Source: Corynebacterium sp. 13CS0277 (lineage in GTDB: Bacteria > Actinomycetota > Actinomycetes > Mycobacteriales > Mycobacteriaceae). Taken from it: 64,000 bases of DNA. Location: contig NZ_PPDL01000016.1 in the NCBI RefSeq assembly GCF_002994655.1, forward strand, positions 24,463 to 88,462, given 5' to 3'. Shown in pieces: positions 27,287 through 37,469 of this stretch. The position numbers and the translations under genes were made by a program. Under the pieces are notes generated by a model that saw nothing but the letters and a program-made list of their open reading frames with translations, searched no databases and was not told the origin of the DNA. The first letter of the stretch is position 1. The number at the start of each line of letters is the position of its first letter.

Positions 27287-28759
27287 TTAGGAGTCGTCGG
27301 CCGGCTTGTTGTCGGCCCACCATGCAAGCAGGGCCGCTTCGGCGTCCTCGGGGGACATGGGGCCGTTCTCCAGTCGGAGGTCCTTCATGTAGGTCCACGC
27401 CTTGCCGACGGTGGGGCCGGGGGATAGGCCGAGGATGCGCATGATGTCGCCGCCGTCGAGATCGGGGCGGACCTTCGCGAGGTCTTCCTTCTCGGCGATC
27501 TCTGCGATCCTGTCTTCCAGGTTGTCATATGCGCGCCGCAGGCGTGCGGCTTTGCGCTGGTTTCTGGTGGTGCAGTCGGCGCGCACGATCTTGTTGAGGC
27601 GGTCGAGCTGGCTGCCCGCGTCCGTGACATAGCGACGCACAGCGGAGTCGGTCCACGCGCCGTCGGCGTAGCCGTAGAAGCGCATGTGAAGGAACACCAA
27701 GTCGTTGACGTTCTTGATGACCTCCTTGGGGTAGCGCAGTGCCTTGAGGCGCTGGCGCGCGAGTTTCGCACCGACGACCTCGTGCTGGTGGAAGGTGACC
27801 CCTCCGCCGGGCTTGGCGGCCCGGGTGGCGGGCTTACCGATGTCGTGGAGAAGTGCGGCGAGCCGCAGCACGAGGTCCGGCTCGTCCTCCTCGAGGTCGC
27901 AGGCCTGCTGCAGCACCTTGAGGGAGTGGGCGTAGACGTCCTTGTGCTGCAGGTGCTCATCGGGTTCGAGTTGCAGCGCCGGAACCTCGGGCAGGAACTG
28001 CTCGCACAGGCCGGTCTGCACAAGAAGGTCGATGCCGGTGGCGGGGTCGGTGCCGAGCATCAGCTTGGTGAATTCCTGGTTGATGCGTTCCACCGTGATG
28101 CGCTCCAGCTGGCCGGCCATCTCGGTCATGGCTTGCTGGACGCGCGGGGCGACAGTGAACCCCAGCTGGGAGACGAAACGAGCGGCGCGCAGCATGCGCA
28201 AGGGATCGTCGTTGAAGGAGTCTTCCGGGGTGCCCGGGGTGTCAAGCACGCCCGCTGCGAGGTCACTGAGGCCCCCGAGGGGATCGAGGACCTCCACGGT
28301 GCCGTGGCCGTCGGCATCGACGCCGAGGCGGGCCGCCATCGCGTTGACGCGGAAGTCGCGGCGCACGAGGTCGTCCTCGAGGGTGTCGCCGAAACGAACC
28401 ACGGGGTTGCGGCTCACGCGGTCGTAGGCGTCGGCACGGAACGTGGTGATCTCGAGCTGTTCTCCATCCTTCTCCCCGGAGATGGTGCCGAACTCGATAC
28501 CGGCGGTCCAGACGACGTCGGCGTAGGCCTCCATGATGGGCTGCACAACGTCAGGAGTGGCGTCCGTCGTGAAGTCGAGGTCGTGGTTGACGTGCCCCAG
28601 CAGGGCGTCGCGCACCGGCCCGCCAACGAGGTACAGCGTATGACCCGCGTCGAGGAAGGCGCGCGTGAGCGCGACATGGCGTTCCGCGACGTCACCAAGG
28701 ACCTTCTCGGCGACGGCGAGCGGCTGTGCGGGGGCGGGGGAGTTCTCCGGGGAAGTCAC
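27287..28759 (-). CDS. pcnA: CCA tRNA nucleotidyltransferase / poly(A) polymerase family
   Basis: Adds or repairs the CCA end of tRNAs. 490 residues. The nucleotidyltransferase signature is LVGGPVRDALLGHVNHDLDFTTDA (residues ~40-63) with the two catalytic Asp in DLDF. RRDFRVNAMA, DPLGGLSDL and DDPLRMLRAARFVSQLGF follow. The C-terminal HD domain has LLHDIGKPATR. This matches the actinobacterial CCA enzyme with HD domain. The GTG at 28759 (MTSPENSPAP) is chosen because TAGAGT (28772-28767) lies 7 nt upstream; the further open frame has no support. Divergent from the Nudix gene, as in mycobacteria (pcnA/mutT4). tRNA-Ala in this window lacks an encoded CCA and would need this enzyme. Confidence 0.94.
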   Translation of the reverse strand: MTSPENSPAPAQPLAVAEKVLGDVAERHVALTRAFLDAGHTLYLVGGPVRDALLGHVNHDLDFTTDATPDVVQPIMEAYADVVWTAGIEFGTISGEKDGEQLEITTFRADAYDRVSRNPVVRFGDTLEDDLVRRDFRVNAMAARLGVDADGHGTVEVLDPLGGLSDLAAGVLDTPGTPEDSFNDDPLRMLRAARFVSQLGFTVAPRVQQAMTEMAGQLERITVERINQEFTKLMLGTDPATGIDLLVQTGLCEQFLPEVPALQLEPDEHLQHKDVYAHSLKVLQQACDLEEDEPDLVLRLAALLHDIGKPATRAAKPGGGVTFHQHEVVGAKLARQRLKALRYPKEVIKNVNDLVFLHMRFYGYADGAWTDSAVRRYVTDAGSQLDRLNKIVRADCTTRNQRKAARLRRAYDNLEDRIAEIAEKEDLAKVRPDLDGGDIMRILGLSPGPTVGKAWTYMKDLRLENGPMSPEDAEAALLAWWADNKPADDS

Positions 28760-28848
28760 CCGCCTTACTCTACCGGCCCAGCCCCTCTGCCCGGCCGCCC
28801 CGCGCCCGGCCACTCACACGCGTACCTCGCACAGAAGTCGGCCGACGA

Positions 28849-28864
28849 TGTTTCACGTGAAACA
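28849..28864. other. parS site (perfect)
   Basis: TGTTTCACGTGAAACA in the divergent pcnA / Nudix promoter region. Confidence 0.93.
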
Positions 28865-29046
28865 TTCACCTCTGCCACGCACCTCTCCCACGGGATCCCA
28901 ACGGCGCCGGGGCTCGTGTGCTCCTTCCGCGGCACCCAACCACCGGGGCTTCCACCCCAACTCTGGCAGTTGGCTGGCAAAGAGTGTGCACTCCCCGGCG
29001 AGGTTGTTCCCCTCCGAGTGGGTCAAGGCACTAGCATCAACACACG

Positions 29047-30549
29047 ATGACTGAGACTTCTGGGGCCAACACCGGCCAATCGACGAGCGGCGCGCAACGT
29101 CGTTCCCGCCGCCGGCGGCGCGGACGCGGGGGAGATGCCTCCCGTGGTACTTCCGCACGCCCCCAGAACTCCGAGCGGCAACCCGCCCGCGAGGGCACCC
29201 GCGACGGCGCGCGCAGCACCGGCCGCGCAGGCGCCCAGCAGAGCTCTGCCCCTCGCGGCGAGAACCGCAGCGGCGCCAACGCTCAGGAACGCCCCAACGC
29301 CCGCGACGGAAAGTCCCGCAACTCTCGCCGCAGGCGCGGCCGGGGCCAGCAGCAGGGGCAGGGCAAGCGCCCCGAGGGCACGCGCACCCAGGGTGCGGAC
29401 ACGCAGAACGCCCCGCAGGGCTCCCGCGCCACGACGTCGCAGCAGCGTTCCTCCTCCCGTTCCGGGCGTCGCCGCGACGGGCAGCCCACCGCACAAGCAC
29501 CGGTGTTCCAGCCGGCACAGAAGTCCGCCTCCGCACACTCGTCCGCCTCTGCGACCCCCGATGCGTCCGCAGCAGGCGCGCAGGGCCGCACTCCCTCCAG
29601 CGGGCAGGAGTCCCGCACCCAGGGCAACGCACCGCAGAGCCGCTCCGCGCAGCGCCGCAACCGGCGGCGTCGTCGTGCCCAAGGCGGGGACGCCACCACG
29701 CCGACGCAGCAGAAGCAGCAGTCCTCGCAGGAGCGTTCCGCCCAGGGTGGTTCCACGCGCGGCGATTCCTCGCGGGGCCGTGGCCGCCGCCAGGACTCCG
29801 CACCCGCGGCAACGCCCGCATCGACGGGCCGCGGCAGCGAAGGATCCCAGGATCAGTCGGGGCGCCGCCGGCGGACGACGACCGCACCGAAGCGGGGTGC
29901 CGGTCGTGCCGCGTCGCGTGGCACCGGCCGCACCACGACCCGGGGTCGGGATCGCTCGCGGGAGCGGCTGACGACCCGCCGCCGCGCGGGCGGACGCACC
30001 CGCCAGCCGGCCTTCTCCCGGCCGATGCCGCCGGAGGTCGCCGCCCTCGACGTGTCCTACGAGACGAGCGCCGGCGGCCTGGTTGTCAGCGGCCTCGCAG
30101 AAGCCGTGGGCCGGGACGGACGCGTCGACCTGTCGCGCGTGTACGTGGCGCTCATCGGCCGCCTCGACAGGCGAGGCCGCCTGCTGTGGTCGATGCCGAA
30201 GGGCCACGTGGAGGACGGCGAGGACATCGTCGCCACCGCGGAACGTGAAGTCTTCGAAGAGACCGGCATCATCGGTGAAGTGTGCGGCACCCTCGGCGAG
30301 ATCGACTACTGGTTCGTCGCCGACGGGATCCGCATCCATAAGACGGTGCACCACCACCTGTTGCGCTACGTCGATGGGGAGCTCAACGACGAGGACCCGG
30401 AAGTCACCGAGGTGATGTGGGCGCCCGCCAGCCAGCTGGTGGAGAAGCTCGCCTACGCCGACGAGCGGAAGTTGGCGCGTGTCGCCCACGAGGTGTTGCC
30501 GAAACTGGCCCGCGCGGAGCGCGCCGCCGGCCGAAGGACACCCCGATGA
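29047..30549 (+). CDS. MutT4-like Nudix protein with long Arg-rich disordered N-terminus
   Basis: 500 residues, about twice the length of mycobacterial MutT4. Residues 1-~325 are low-complexity, rich in Arg, Gly, Ser, Gln and Thr, with basic clusters such as [26 protein letters not shown] and [12 protein letters not shown]; this resembles RNA-binding RGG/Arg-rich tails. The Nudix domain occupies ~340-490: [29 protein letters not shown], then the box G..............[13 protein letters not shown] with all metal ligands. Start ATG at 29047; TAGCAT at 29032-29037 is a possible -10 with a 9-nt gap. The stop overlaps the DUF6049 start (ATGA). Position opposite pcnA suggests a link with RNA or nucleotide sanitation; substrate unknown. 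Confidence 0.88.
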   Translation: MTETSGANTGQSTSGAQRRSRRRRRGRGGDASRGTSARPQNSERQPAREGTRDGARSTGRAGAQQSSAPRGENRSGANAQERPNARDGKSRNSRRRRGRGQQQGQGKRPEGTRTQGADTQNAPQGSRATTSQQRSSSRSGRRRDGQPTAQAPVFQPAQKSASAHSSASATPDASAAGAQGRTPSSGQESRTQGNAPQSRSAQRRNRRRRRAQGGDATTPTQQKQQSSQERSAQGGSTRGDSSRGRGRRQDSAPAATPASTGRGSEGSQDQSGRRRRTTTAPKRGAGRAASRGTGRTTTRGRDRSRERLTTRRRAGGRTRQPAFSRPMPPEVAALDVSYETSAGGLVVSGLAEAVGRDGRVDLSRVYVALIGRLDRRGRLLWSMPKGHVEDGEDIVATAEREVFEETGIIGEVCGTLGEIDYWFVADGIRIHKTVHHHLLRYVDGELNDEDPEVTEVMWAPASQLVEKLAYADERKLARVAHEVLPKLARAERAAGRRTPR

Positions 30550-33167
30550 TCCCCTCGGGCGCACCAGGGGGGCGCGGGCGCACCGGTGTGCGCGCGGGCG
30601 CACTGCTCGCGGCGGCGGCACTGTGCATCGGCCCCTGGGGTGCGATGCCGCAAGGCTCGGCGCGGCCCACAACCCCGCAGTCGCCGACCGAGGAGGCCGT
30701 GGCGGAGACGTGGGCGAACCCGCTGCTGCGGCCCGCGGGCCAGGGCGCACAGATTGACGTCGATGCGCTGACGGTGGGCGGGCAGTCGGTGACGCGCATG
30801 GCCCCCGGCCAGGTGGGTGCGTTGACGGTGACGGTGCGTGGTGCCGCGCACCGCGACCGGGACGTTGCGGTCCAGTTGGGTCGGGCGGATGCGGTGGGCA
30901 CCGTCGCCGATGGGCGAGCAGCGCTTGCGGCGGACGATGATCAGTTTGCCGCGTTTGGGGAGCCGATGCCCGTGGCGCAGCAGGTGGCGGCCGGCGCGGA
31001 GACAACCGTGACGCTGCCGCTGTCGCTGGAGGCTCTCGACATCACCGCGCCCGGCGTGTACCCCATCATGGTGGCGTTGGAGGCCGCCGGTGAGGACGGC
31101 CCCCGGGTGGTCGATTCGGAGCGTTTCCTCCTCACTGTGAGCGACACCCGCGACAGCAGCACCCTGGTCGGCGGCGCGCCCCGGGCGGCGGCGAGTGCCC
31201 TGGAGGCCGCGGGCGCGGCCAACGACACCGCGGACGATGCCGTGGACTCCGATGCGGCGCTGCCGGCGCGCATCACGCTGCTGTGGCCGCTGGCGGCCGC
31301 CACGCACATCACCCCCGGTGCGACGGGGGAGGCCCCCGACCGGGCGCCATTGATCCTGCAGAACGAGGATCTTGCCGCCGAACTTGCGCCCGGGGGGCGG
31401 CTTGATGTGCTGCTGCGGGCCTACGAGGAAGCGGTCGCCGACCCGCGTGTCGGTACGGCCGCCTGCTTGGCGTTGGATCCGGCGCTGCTCGACACCGTGG
31501 AGCGGATGACGCACGGCTACACCGTCTCCGCGACCCGCCCGTCACCCGTGGCGGAGAAGCTCCGCCTGCGGGACTCGTGGGGGCAGGACGCCCACGCCCA
31601 CGCCGGCCGCGACGGCACCGGTGTGGGGGATGCGCAGCGCTGGCTGGCGCGCGTCTCGTTGGCGGCCCGTGGTGGCTGCAGTGTGGCGCTGCCGTGGGCG
31701 AACGCGGATGTCAACGCCCTGGCGGCGACGGGGTCGTCGTGGCTGGTGCGGGAGGGGATCTCCACGGGGGCGGACACCATCGTCCGCACCACCGGCGCGC
31801 AGCCGGTGCGGACCGTCGTCATCCCGGGTACCGGGTTCGTCGACTCCCACGCCGTGCCGGCGATGACGCTCGTGGGCGAGTCGGATGTCGCCGGCGACTG
31901 GGTGGCGAGCGCCGCGGAGGCCGCCGGGGCCGGCTCTGAGCGCAGTGCCCTCGACGACCCGACCCCGCCCGCCGCCGTCGGCGCGGCCGGGCTGGCGGGG
32001 AGTGCGGCGAGTGTCCTCGTCGCCGACAACACCGTGTGGGGCACGCCCCACGATTCGGCGACCGCGATCCTTTCCCCGGAGCTCGGGGTGACGGCGTCCC
32101 TGTACCCCTCGAGTCTGGCGGCGACGCTGGCGCAGATGGGCGACAACCCCGTCACGGTGCCGTACTCGAACCCGGCGACCCGTTTCGACTACCGCCGTGA
32201 TTCGGCCGAATCACGGCGCCTCGACGCGGCGGCAGCCCTCGGATTGGCGGCCGGCGCGAAGGCGGGGGAGAACCTCATCGTGGTGCCGCCGGCGACGCTG
32301 TCGGGTGATGCGGATGCCCGCACCATCTTCCGGGAGGTCACCGACCTCATTGATAGCGGTGTCGCCGAGCCACAGGCCGCAGCGGCGGCGATGATTCCGG
32401 ACGCTGCCCGCCTCGAGGGGCTGCAGGCGCCCGCGGATCCCGGCACCCCGGTGCTCATGGGGAGCCCCTTCGCGGACCCCATGTCGGTCACCGACCTGGA
32501 AATCCAGCGCGGCGCCCAGCAGGCCACCTACAGTGACGACTTGGCGCGGCTCATGGTCAACGACCCGAAGATCGCTCTCACCCCGTACCTGTTCATTGAG
32601 CCGCTGCTGCGGGACGTGGTCCGCGCCATGAGCCTGCAGGGCCGCATGAGTGCCAGCACCCACGTCGCCGCCACTGAGGAAGCCGACAGCATCCTCAACG
32701 CCAACCGGGACATGCTGCAAACGCTGCGCGGCAGCGTCACCCTGCTGCCGCCGGGCAATGTCTTCACCCGCACCTCGGACGCGTCCCCGCTGCCGATGGT
32801 CGCCCGCAACGGGCTGCCCCTGCCCGTCATGGCGTCGCTGCGCTACGCTGCGCCCGGCGGGGTGGAGATCGGCGTGCCGGAGGAACAGCTCATCCCCGCG
32901 AAGGGCTCGGTGACGGTGATGCTGCCCGCCAGTGTGCCGGACGAGGACGAACGCATCGAGATCAGCATGTGGCTCGCGACCCGCGCCGGGGCCGCCATCA
33001 GTTCCCCCGTGGAGCTCGTCGTGCAGACCCGCAGCAGCATGGTGAAGAAGGGTGCCGCCTACGCGGCGACCGTCACCGTCGCCCTGCTGGCCCTGGGTGC
33101 CCGCTTCTTCATCCAGCGCAAGCGCGCCCGCGAAGCCCGCGCCGCGGCCCGCCAGCAGCAGGACTAA
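30546..33167 (+). CDS. DUF6049-like secreted/membrane protein
   Basis: 873 residues from the ATG at 30546, coupled to the preceding gene by ATGA overlap. A signal sequence lies at residues ~14-42 ([19 protein letters not shown]). A large extracytoplasmic part follows with an early beta-rich stretch (GALTVTVRG...[24 protein letters not shown]) and a repeated Ala-rich region. The single C-terminal helix is [19 protein letters not shown] (approx. 845-862) with a basic cytoplasmic tail [15 protein letters not shown]. This layout and the position between a mutT4-type gene and murJ match the Rv3909-type family. Its function is unknown; the neighbourhood suggests cell-wall export or assembly. A parS follows 43 bp after the stop. 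Confidence 0.8.
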   Translation: MIPSGAPGGRGRTGVRAGALLAAAALCIGPWGAMPQGSARPTTPQSPTEEAVAETWANPLLRPAGQGAQIDVDALTVGGQSVTRMAPGQVGALTVTVRGAAHRDRDVAVQLGRADAVGTVADGRAALAADDDQFAAFGEPMPVAQQVAAGAETTVTLPLSLEALDITAPGVYPIMVALEAAGEDGPRVVDSERFLLTVSDTRDSSTLVGGAPRAAASALEAAGAANDTADDAVDSDAALPARITLLWPLAAATHITPGATGEAPDRAPLILQNEDLAAELAPGGRLDVLLRAYEEAVADPRVGTAACLALDPALLDTVERMTHGYTVSATRPSPVAEKLRLRDSWGQDAHAHAGRDGTGVGDAQRWLARVSLAARGGCSVALPWANADVNALAATGSSWLVREGISTGADTIVRTTGAQPVRTVVIPGTGFVDSHAVPAMTLVGESDVAGDWVASAAEAAGAGSERSALDDPTPPAAVGAAGLAGSAASVLVADNTVWGTPHDSATAILSPELGVTASLYPSSLAATLAQMGDNPVTVPYSNPATRFDYRRDSAESRRLDAAAALGLAAGAKAGENLIVVPPATLSGDADARTIFREVTDLIDSGVAEPQAAAAAMIPDAARLEGLQAPADPGTPVLMGSPFADPMSVTDLEIQRGAQQATYSDDLARLMVNDPKIALTPYLFIEPLLRDVVRAMSLQGRMSASTHVAATEEADSILNANRDMLQTLRGSVTLLPPGNVFTRTSDASPLPMVARNGLPLPVMASLRYAAPGGVEIGVPEEQLIPAKGSVTVMLPASVPDEDERIEISMWLATRAGAAISSPVELVVQTRSSMVKKGAAYAATVTVALLALGARFFIQRKRAREARAAARQQQD

Positions 33168-33956
33168 GCAGCGCGGCGAACCCAGCGGGGGAGGGGCCGC
33201 GCGAGGCGAATGTTTCACGTGAAACCATCGCCGGCCCGTGCCCGCGATCCGGCCCCACGCCGCCCGGAGCGACAGCAGCACGGCCGGGGCAGCCCGTGCG
33301 GTGCGACACGGGCCGCACCCCACGACGTTCACGGATGGACGGGAATTCACGAGAGCGCCCCGAAAAACACACCGCCACATCCCACGGGACCCACAATTTC
33401 CCGCGAATTCTGTGGCGAGGGGCAATTTCTTCTCTGCGCGCCGGCGCACTATCCCCATTTTCCCGCTTCTGATTCTTTTCTTTGCCTTGAGCCTCGCGCC
33501 AGATCCCGCACGCCCATTCTTCCGCGCCGCCGTACTACACTCTTCGCCCTTCACCTTTCTCCTATTCTTATCCTTCCCCCTTTCTCCTTTCCCCCTTTTC
33601 TCTTTTCTCTCCCGCACGCACACGAGGCGGCAGCGAAGAGACGTCGACGCGTGGACGCGGGCCCCTCGACGTCGCGCGGGTGGGGGAGTGACGCTTGGCG
33701 CACTCTCATGGGTGATGCGCGGGGTGGAGGTTGCGGGCCGGTGCGGTCGTGCGGGCGGGGTGCCGACTGTGGTTGTGGTCTCGTCGCTCTCGTGGTGCGT
33801 TCGTGGCGTGTGCGGTGGGACTCGGGGCCACCTATCTGGCACCCTGACTGGGTGAGGGGCGCGCAGGCGCCCCCTAGTCATTCCTCCCTCGAGTGACACC
33901 ACAGCCCTGGAGCAGATCTCCGGGGCGGGTGTCTCCGACGATGCAAGGATTCCCTC
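33168..33956. other. Long murJ upstream region with polypyrimidine tract
   Basis: 789 bp with no supportable gene. It contains a parS (33211-33226) and a strongly strand-biased T/C tract at about 33465-33615, densest at 33538-33612 (CCTTTCTCCTATTCTTATCC and similar). The murJ promoter probably lies in its right half but no clear -10 is seen. Confidence 0.55.
33211..33226. other. parS site (15/16)
   Basis: TGTTTCACGTGAAACC between the DUF6049 gene and murJ. Confidence 0.9.
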
Positions 33957-36900
33957 GTGAGTTCATCTCCCTTCTCTCCCGACCATCCCGCCCCGCCCGC
34001 GGGGCAGCGGGGTCGTATCGTGCCGCCGCAGCCGCCGGCGCCCGTGCCGGTCGCCCGGCCGAAGGCGACGCGGGCGCGTCAGGCCGTCGCGGTGTCGCTG
34101 GCGCCGCGGACGGAGTCCCCTGGTTCCGGCCCGGCCGGGCCCCGCCAGGGGGGCGGCCAGTCAGATGGGGATGTGGTGCGCTCCACGGGGTCGATGGCGA
34201 TCGCCACCCTGGTGTCCCGCATTACGGGCTTCCTGCGGAACGTGGCCATTGGCGCCACGATGGGCCCGGCGGTGGGTTCGGCGTTTAACACGGCGAACAC
34301 GCTGCCGAACCTCATCACGGAGATCGTCCTCGGCGCGGTGCTCACCTCCTTGGTGGTGCCGGTGCTCGTCCGCGCGGAGAAAGAGGACCCGGATCAGGGT
34401 GCGGCGTTCATTCGCCGCCTGCTGACGACGTCGGCGACGTTGCTCATCGGGGTGACGGTGCTGGCGGTGGTGGGGGCGCCACTGCTCACACGGTTGACGC
34501 TGGGGTCGGCGTCGAAGGTGAACCTCACGCAGTCGACCTCGTTCGCGTATCTGCTCTTGCCGCAGATCATGTTCTATGGGCTCTCCGCGCTCCTCATGGC
34601 GGTGTTGAACACCAAGGGCGTGTTCAAACCGGGCGCGTGGGCGCCAGTCGCCAACAATGTAGTGTCCCTCGTGGTGCTGGCCTTGTATTGGCTGGTGCCG
34701 GGCGGGCTGCTCGCCGAGGAACCGGCGGGCATCACGGACCCCCACATCATGCTGCTGGGCGTGGGCACCACCCTCGGTGTGGTGGTGCAGGCCCTTATCC
34801 TCATCCCGCCGGCACGGAAGCTCGGCATTGATCTGCGGCCCCTGTGGGGGATCGATGAGCGGTTGAAGCAGTTCGGCGGCATGGCGGTCGCCATCGTCGT
34901 GTACGTGGCGATCAGCCAGGCCGGCTACATGATCACCACCCGCATTGCGGCGGCCTCCGATTCGCGCGCCCCGATGCTGTACCAGCAGGCGTGGCTGCTG
35001 CTGCAGATGCCGTACGGCATCATCGGCGTCACCCTGCTCACCGCGATCATGCCGCGCCTGTCGCGTTCCGCGGCGGACGGCGACGATCGGGCCGTGGTGC
35101 GGGATCTGACCTTGGCGACGAAGCTGACGTACTTGGCGCTCGTGCCGGTCATCGTGTTCCTCACGGCGTTTGGCCGCCAGGTCGCCAATGGCCTGTTCGC
35201 GTACCTGGCGTTCGATAAGGCCTCGGCGGACCTTTTGGGGCTGACGTTGAGCTTCTCCGCATTCACCCTGATCCCTTATGCCCTGGTGCTGCTGCACTTG
35301 CGCGTGTTCTACGCCCGGGAGGAGGCGTGGACGCCGACGTTCATCATCGCCGGCATTACGACGACGAAGGTGCTGCTGTCGGCTCTGTCCGTCGTGGTGG
35401 CGAGCAAACCCTCGGATGTGGTGGTGCTGCTGGGCGCGGCGAATGGTTTCGGCTTCATCGCCGGCGCCGTCATCGGCGCGCTGCTGCTCAAGCGGAAGCT
35501 GGGGGATTTGAAGCTCGGCGACATTACCCGCACCACCCTGTGGGCGTTCGCCGCCTCCCTCGTCGGCGTCGTCGCCGCGAGCCTCATCGACTGGCTGGTC
35601 GGTATGGCGGCCGCCGGGCTGTGGGAGTCCCTCGGCTCGGTGGGGCAGCTCATCCGCGTCGGGATCTCCGGCGTGGTGTTCCTCGCCGTCACGGGCCTGG
35701 TGCTGTTCACCTCCGGCCTGGATGAGGTCAAGGCGTTCAGCCGGGCGATGGCCCGTATCCCGGGCCTGCGGCGCTTCGCGCCCACCACCGCGGCACCCAC
35801 GGCCGCCGAAGCCCTGGAGGAAGCCAACCAGCAGGCCGCGTTCAGTGCCGAAGGCTTCGGCGCCTCCCCGGCGCTGCCGCCCATGTCGGCCGGTGTGGTC
35901 CGCCCCCCGCGCCTCGTGGCCGGCGCCCCCGTCCTCGGGGGCCGCTACCGGCTGCTCAAGCAGCACGGCGCGGTGCCCGGGGCCCGGTTCTGGCAGGCCC
36001 GCGAACAGACCACCGGCCGCCAGGTGGCACTCACCTTCGTCGACACGGCGGGCGCCCCGCCGCAGAAGGCCACGACCCCGGCTGCCGCCGCTGCCGCCGC
36101 CGCGGAGGTCGCCCGCCTCACCCGCAAGCTGGCGGCCCTGGGCCTGCCGGCCGTCGCCGACAACATCAGTGTCGTGACCTACCGGGCCGGCTGCCTCGTC
36201 GTCGCCGACTGGGTAGATGGTGCGGCCGTCGATGCCGTCGGCGACGTCGTCCCCGGCGCCGCCGCGGCCGCCCTCGTGCCCCTCGCGGAGGCCGCAGGTG
36301 CCGCCGCCGCGGGTGGCACCCACCTCGGCATCGACGCCACCAGCCGGCTGCGGGTGACCACCGAAGGCACCGTCACCCTCGCATTCCCGGCCGTACTGCC
36401 CGGCACGACCACCCACGGTGACCTCCGGGGCATCGGCACCGCACTGCGGGACCTGCTGGCGCTCGTCGACCGGGACGTCCACGACTCCACCGGCGACGAG
36501 TGCCTCGCCTGCCAGGTGGGGGAGGTGCTCACCGCACCCCACGGCACCGACCTGCCCGACGGCAGCATCCGGGCCGCCGCCACCCTGCCCGCGCCCACCG
36601 ACCCGGACGCCGAGGGCGACGACGCGGAGGCCCAGCAGCCGCGGACCCTCACCGGTGACGAGGTCCGCAACGATCCCGCGGCGGCCGCCCGGCTGCTGCG
36701 CCGCGCCGCCGGCGACACCACCCTCGACGCCCCGCAGGAAGCCAACCCCCGCCCCGAAGACCTCGACTCCGGGTTCGGGTCCCGCAGCTACACCCGCCGC
36801 GGGCTCGCCGGCGTCGTCGCCGGCGTCGTGCTCCTCATGATCACCATCGCCCTGGCCGTCACCTACGTCATGGGAGTGATCTCCGGGGGCGCCCCCGACA

Positions 36901-37469
36901 GCCCCATCAAGCACGACGCCGTCACCAAGGTGCTCCCCGACACCGCCCACCGGCTCACCACCATCGGCGCCGTCGAATGGGAGGCCGGCACCCCCGCCCC
37001 CGGCACCGAAGACAACCCGGAACTCGCGGCCGCCGTCCTGGACGATGATCCCGCCACCGCCTGGCACACCGACACCTACATCAGCCAATTCGGCTCCACC
37101 GACACCATCAAAAGGGGCGTCGGCCTGCTCATCACCCTCGACAGCCCGATGCGGCCCACCGCCGTCGACATCACCGCCAGCACCCCCGGCACCGCCGTCG
37201 AGATCTACGGGGTGCCCGACCTGCAGCTCACCGACATCTCCCAGGCGCAGCTCCTCGGCGCCGGAGTCCTGAGCGAAGGCGACACCACGATCGAGCTCAC
37301 CCCCACCGGGGAGGCCGTCGGCCGGGTCCTCGTCTACGTCACTCGGCTGCCGCTCCCGGAGCCCGCCGACATCCAAGACCTCGTCATCAAGGGCAAAAAC
37401 CCCACACCCCCAACCAGCCAGCAGGCCACCCCGCCCGCAGGCGACACCTCCGAGCAGCCCGGGAACTAA
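33957..37469 (+). CDS. murJ: Lipid II flippase MurJ fused to a pseudokinase and a secreted domain
   Basis: 1170 residues, the actinobacterial MviN layout. Residues 1-70 are a cytoplasmic Pro/Arg-rich tail. The MurJ core is ~75-595 with 14 predicted helices: TLVSRITGFLRNVAIGATMG, NLITEIVLGAVLTSLVVPVL and LLPQIMFYGLSALLMAVLN. From ~655 (VLGGRYRLLKQHGAVPG) to ~930 lies a protein-kinase-like fold without the HRD and DFG catalytic motifs: a pseudokinase, which in mycobacteria binds the FHA protein FhaA after PknB phosphorylation. A helix at ~950-972 (AGVVAGVVLLMITIALAVTY) leads to an outside beta domain to the C-terminus. GTG start at 33957 with AAGGA upstream. Confidence 0.93.
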   Translation: MSSSPFSPDHPAPPAGQRGRIVPPQPPAPVPVARPKATRARQAVAVSLAPRTESPGSGPAGPRQGGGQSDGDVVRSTGSMAIATLVSRITGFLRNVAIGATMGPAVGSAFNTANTLPNLITEIVLGAVLTSLVVPVLVRAEKEDPDQGAAFIRRLLTTSATLLIGVTVLAVVGAPLLTRLTLGSASKVNLTQSTSFAYLLLPQIMFYGLSALLMAVLNTKGVFKPGAWAPVANNVVSLVVLALYWLVPGGLLAEEPAGITDPHIMLLGVGTTLGVVVQALILIPPARKLGIDLRPLWGIDERLKQFGGMAVAIVVYVAISQAGYMITTRIAAASDSRAPMLYQQAWLLLQMPYGIIGVTLLTAIMPRLSRSAADGDDRAVVRDLTLATKLTYLALVPVIVFLTAFGRQVANGLFAYLAFDKASADLLGLTLSFSAFTLIPYALVLLHLRVFYAREEAWTPTFIIAGITTTKVLLSALSVVVASKPSDVVVLLGAANGFGFIAGAVIGALLLKRKLGDLKLGDITRTTLWAFAASLVGVVAASLIDWLVGMAAAGLWESLGSVGQLIRVGISGVVFLAVTGLVLFTSGLDEVKAFSRAMARIPGLRRFAPTTAAPTAAEALEEANQQAAFSAEGFGASPALPPMSAGVVRPPRLVAGAPVLGGRYRLLKQHGAVPGARFWQAREQTTGRQVALTFVDTAGAPPQKATTPAAAAAAAAEVARLTRKLAALGLPAVADNISVVTYRAGCLVVADWVDGAAVDAVGDVVPGAAAAALVPLAEAAGAAAAGGTHLGIDATSRLRVTTEGTVTLAFPAVLPGTTTHGDLRGIGTALRDLLALVDRDVHDSTGDECLACQVGEVLTAPHGTDLPDGSIRAAATLPAPTDPDAEGDDAEAQQPRTLTGDEVRNDPAAAARLLRRAAGDTTLDAPQEANPRPEDLDSGFGSRSYTRRGLAGVVAGVVLLMITIALAVTYVMGVISGGAPDSPIKHDAVTKVLPDTAHRLTTIGAVEWEAGTPAPGTEDNPELAAAVLDDDPATAWHTDTYISQFGSTDTIKRGVGLLITLDSPMRPTAVDITASTPGTAVEIYGVPDLQLTDISQAQLLGAGVLSEGDTTIELTPTGEAVGRVLVYVTRLPLPEPADIQDLVIKGKNPTPPTSQQATPPAGDTSEQPGN

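Noticed and set aside
33238..33855. 205-residue plus-strand frame upstream of murJ with a hydrophobic stretch
   Set aside because: The hydrophobic part is only the translation of the polypyrimidine tract; no ribosome binding site or domain.
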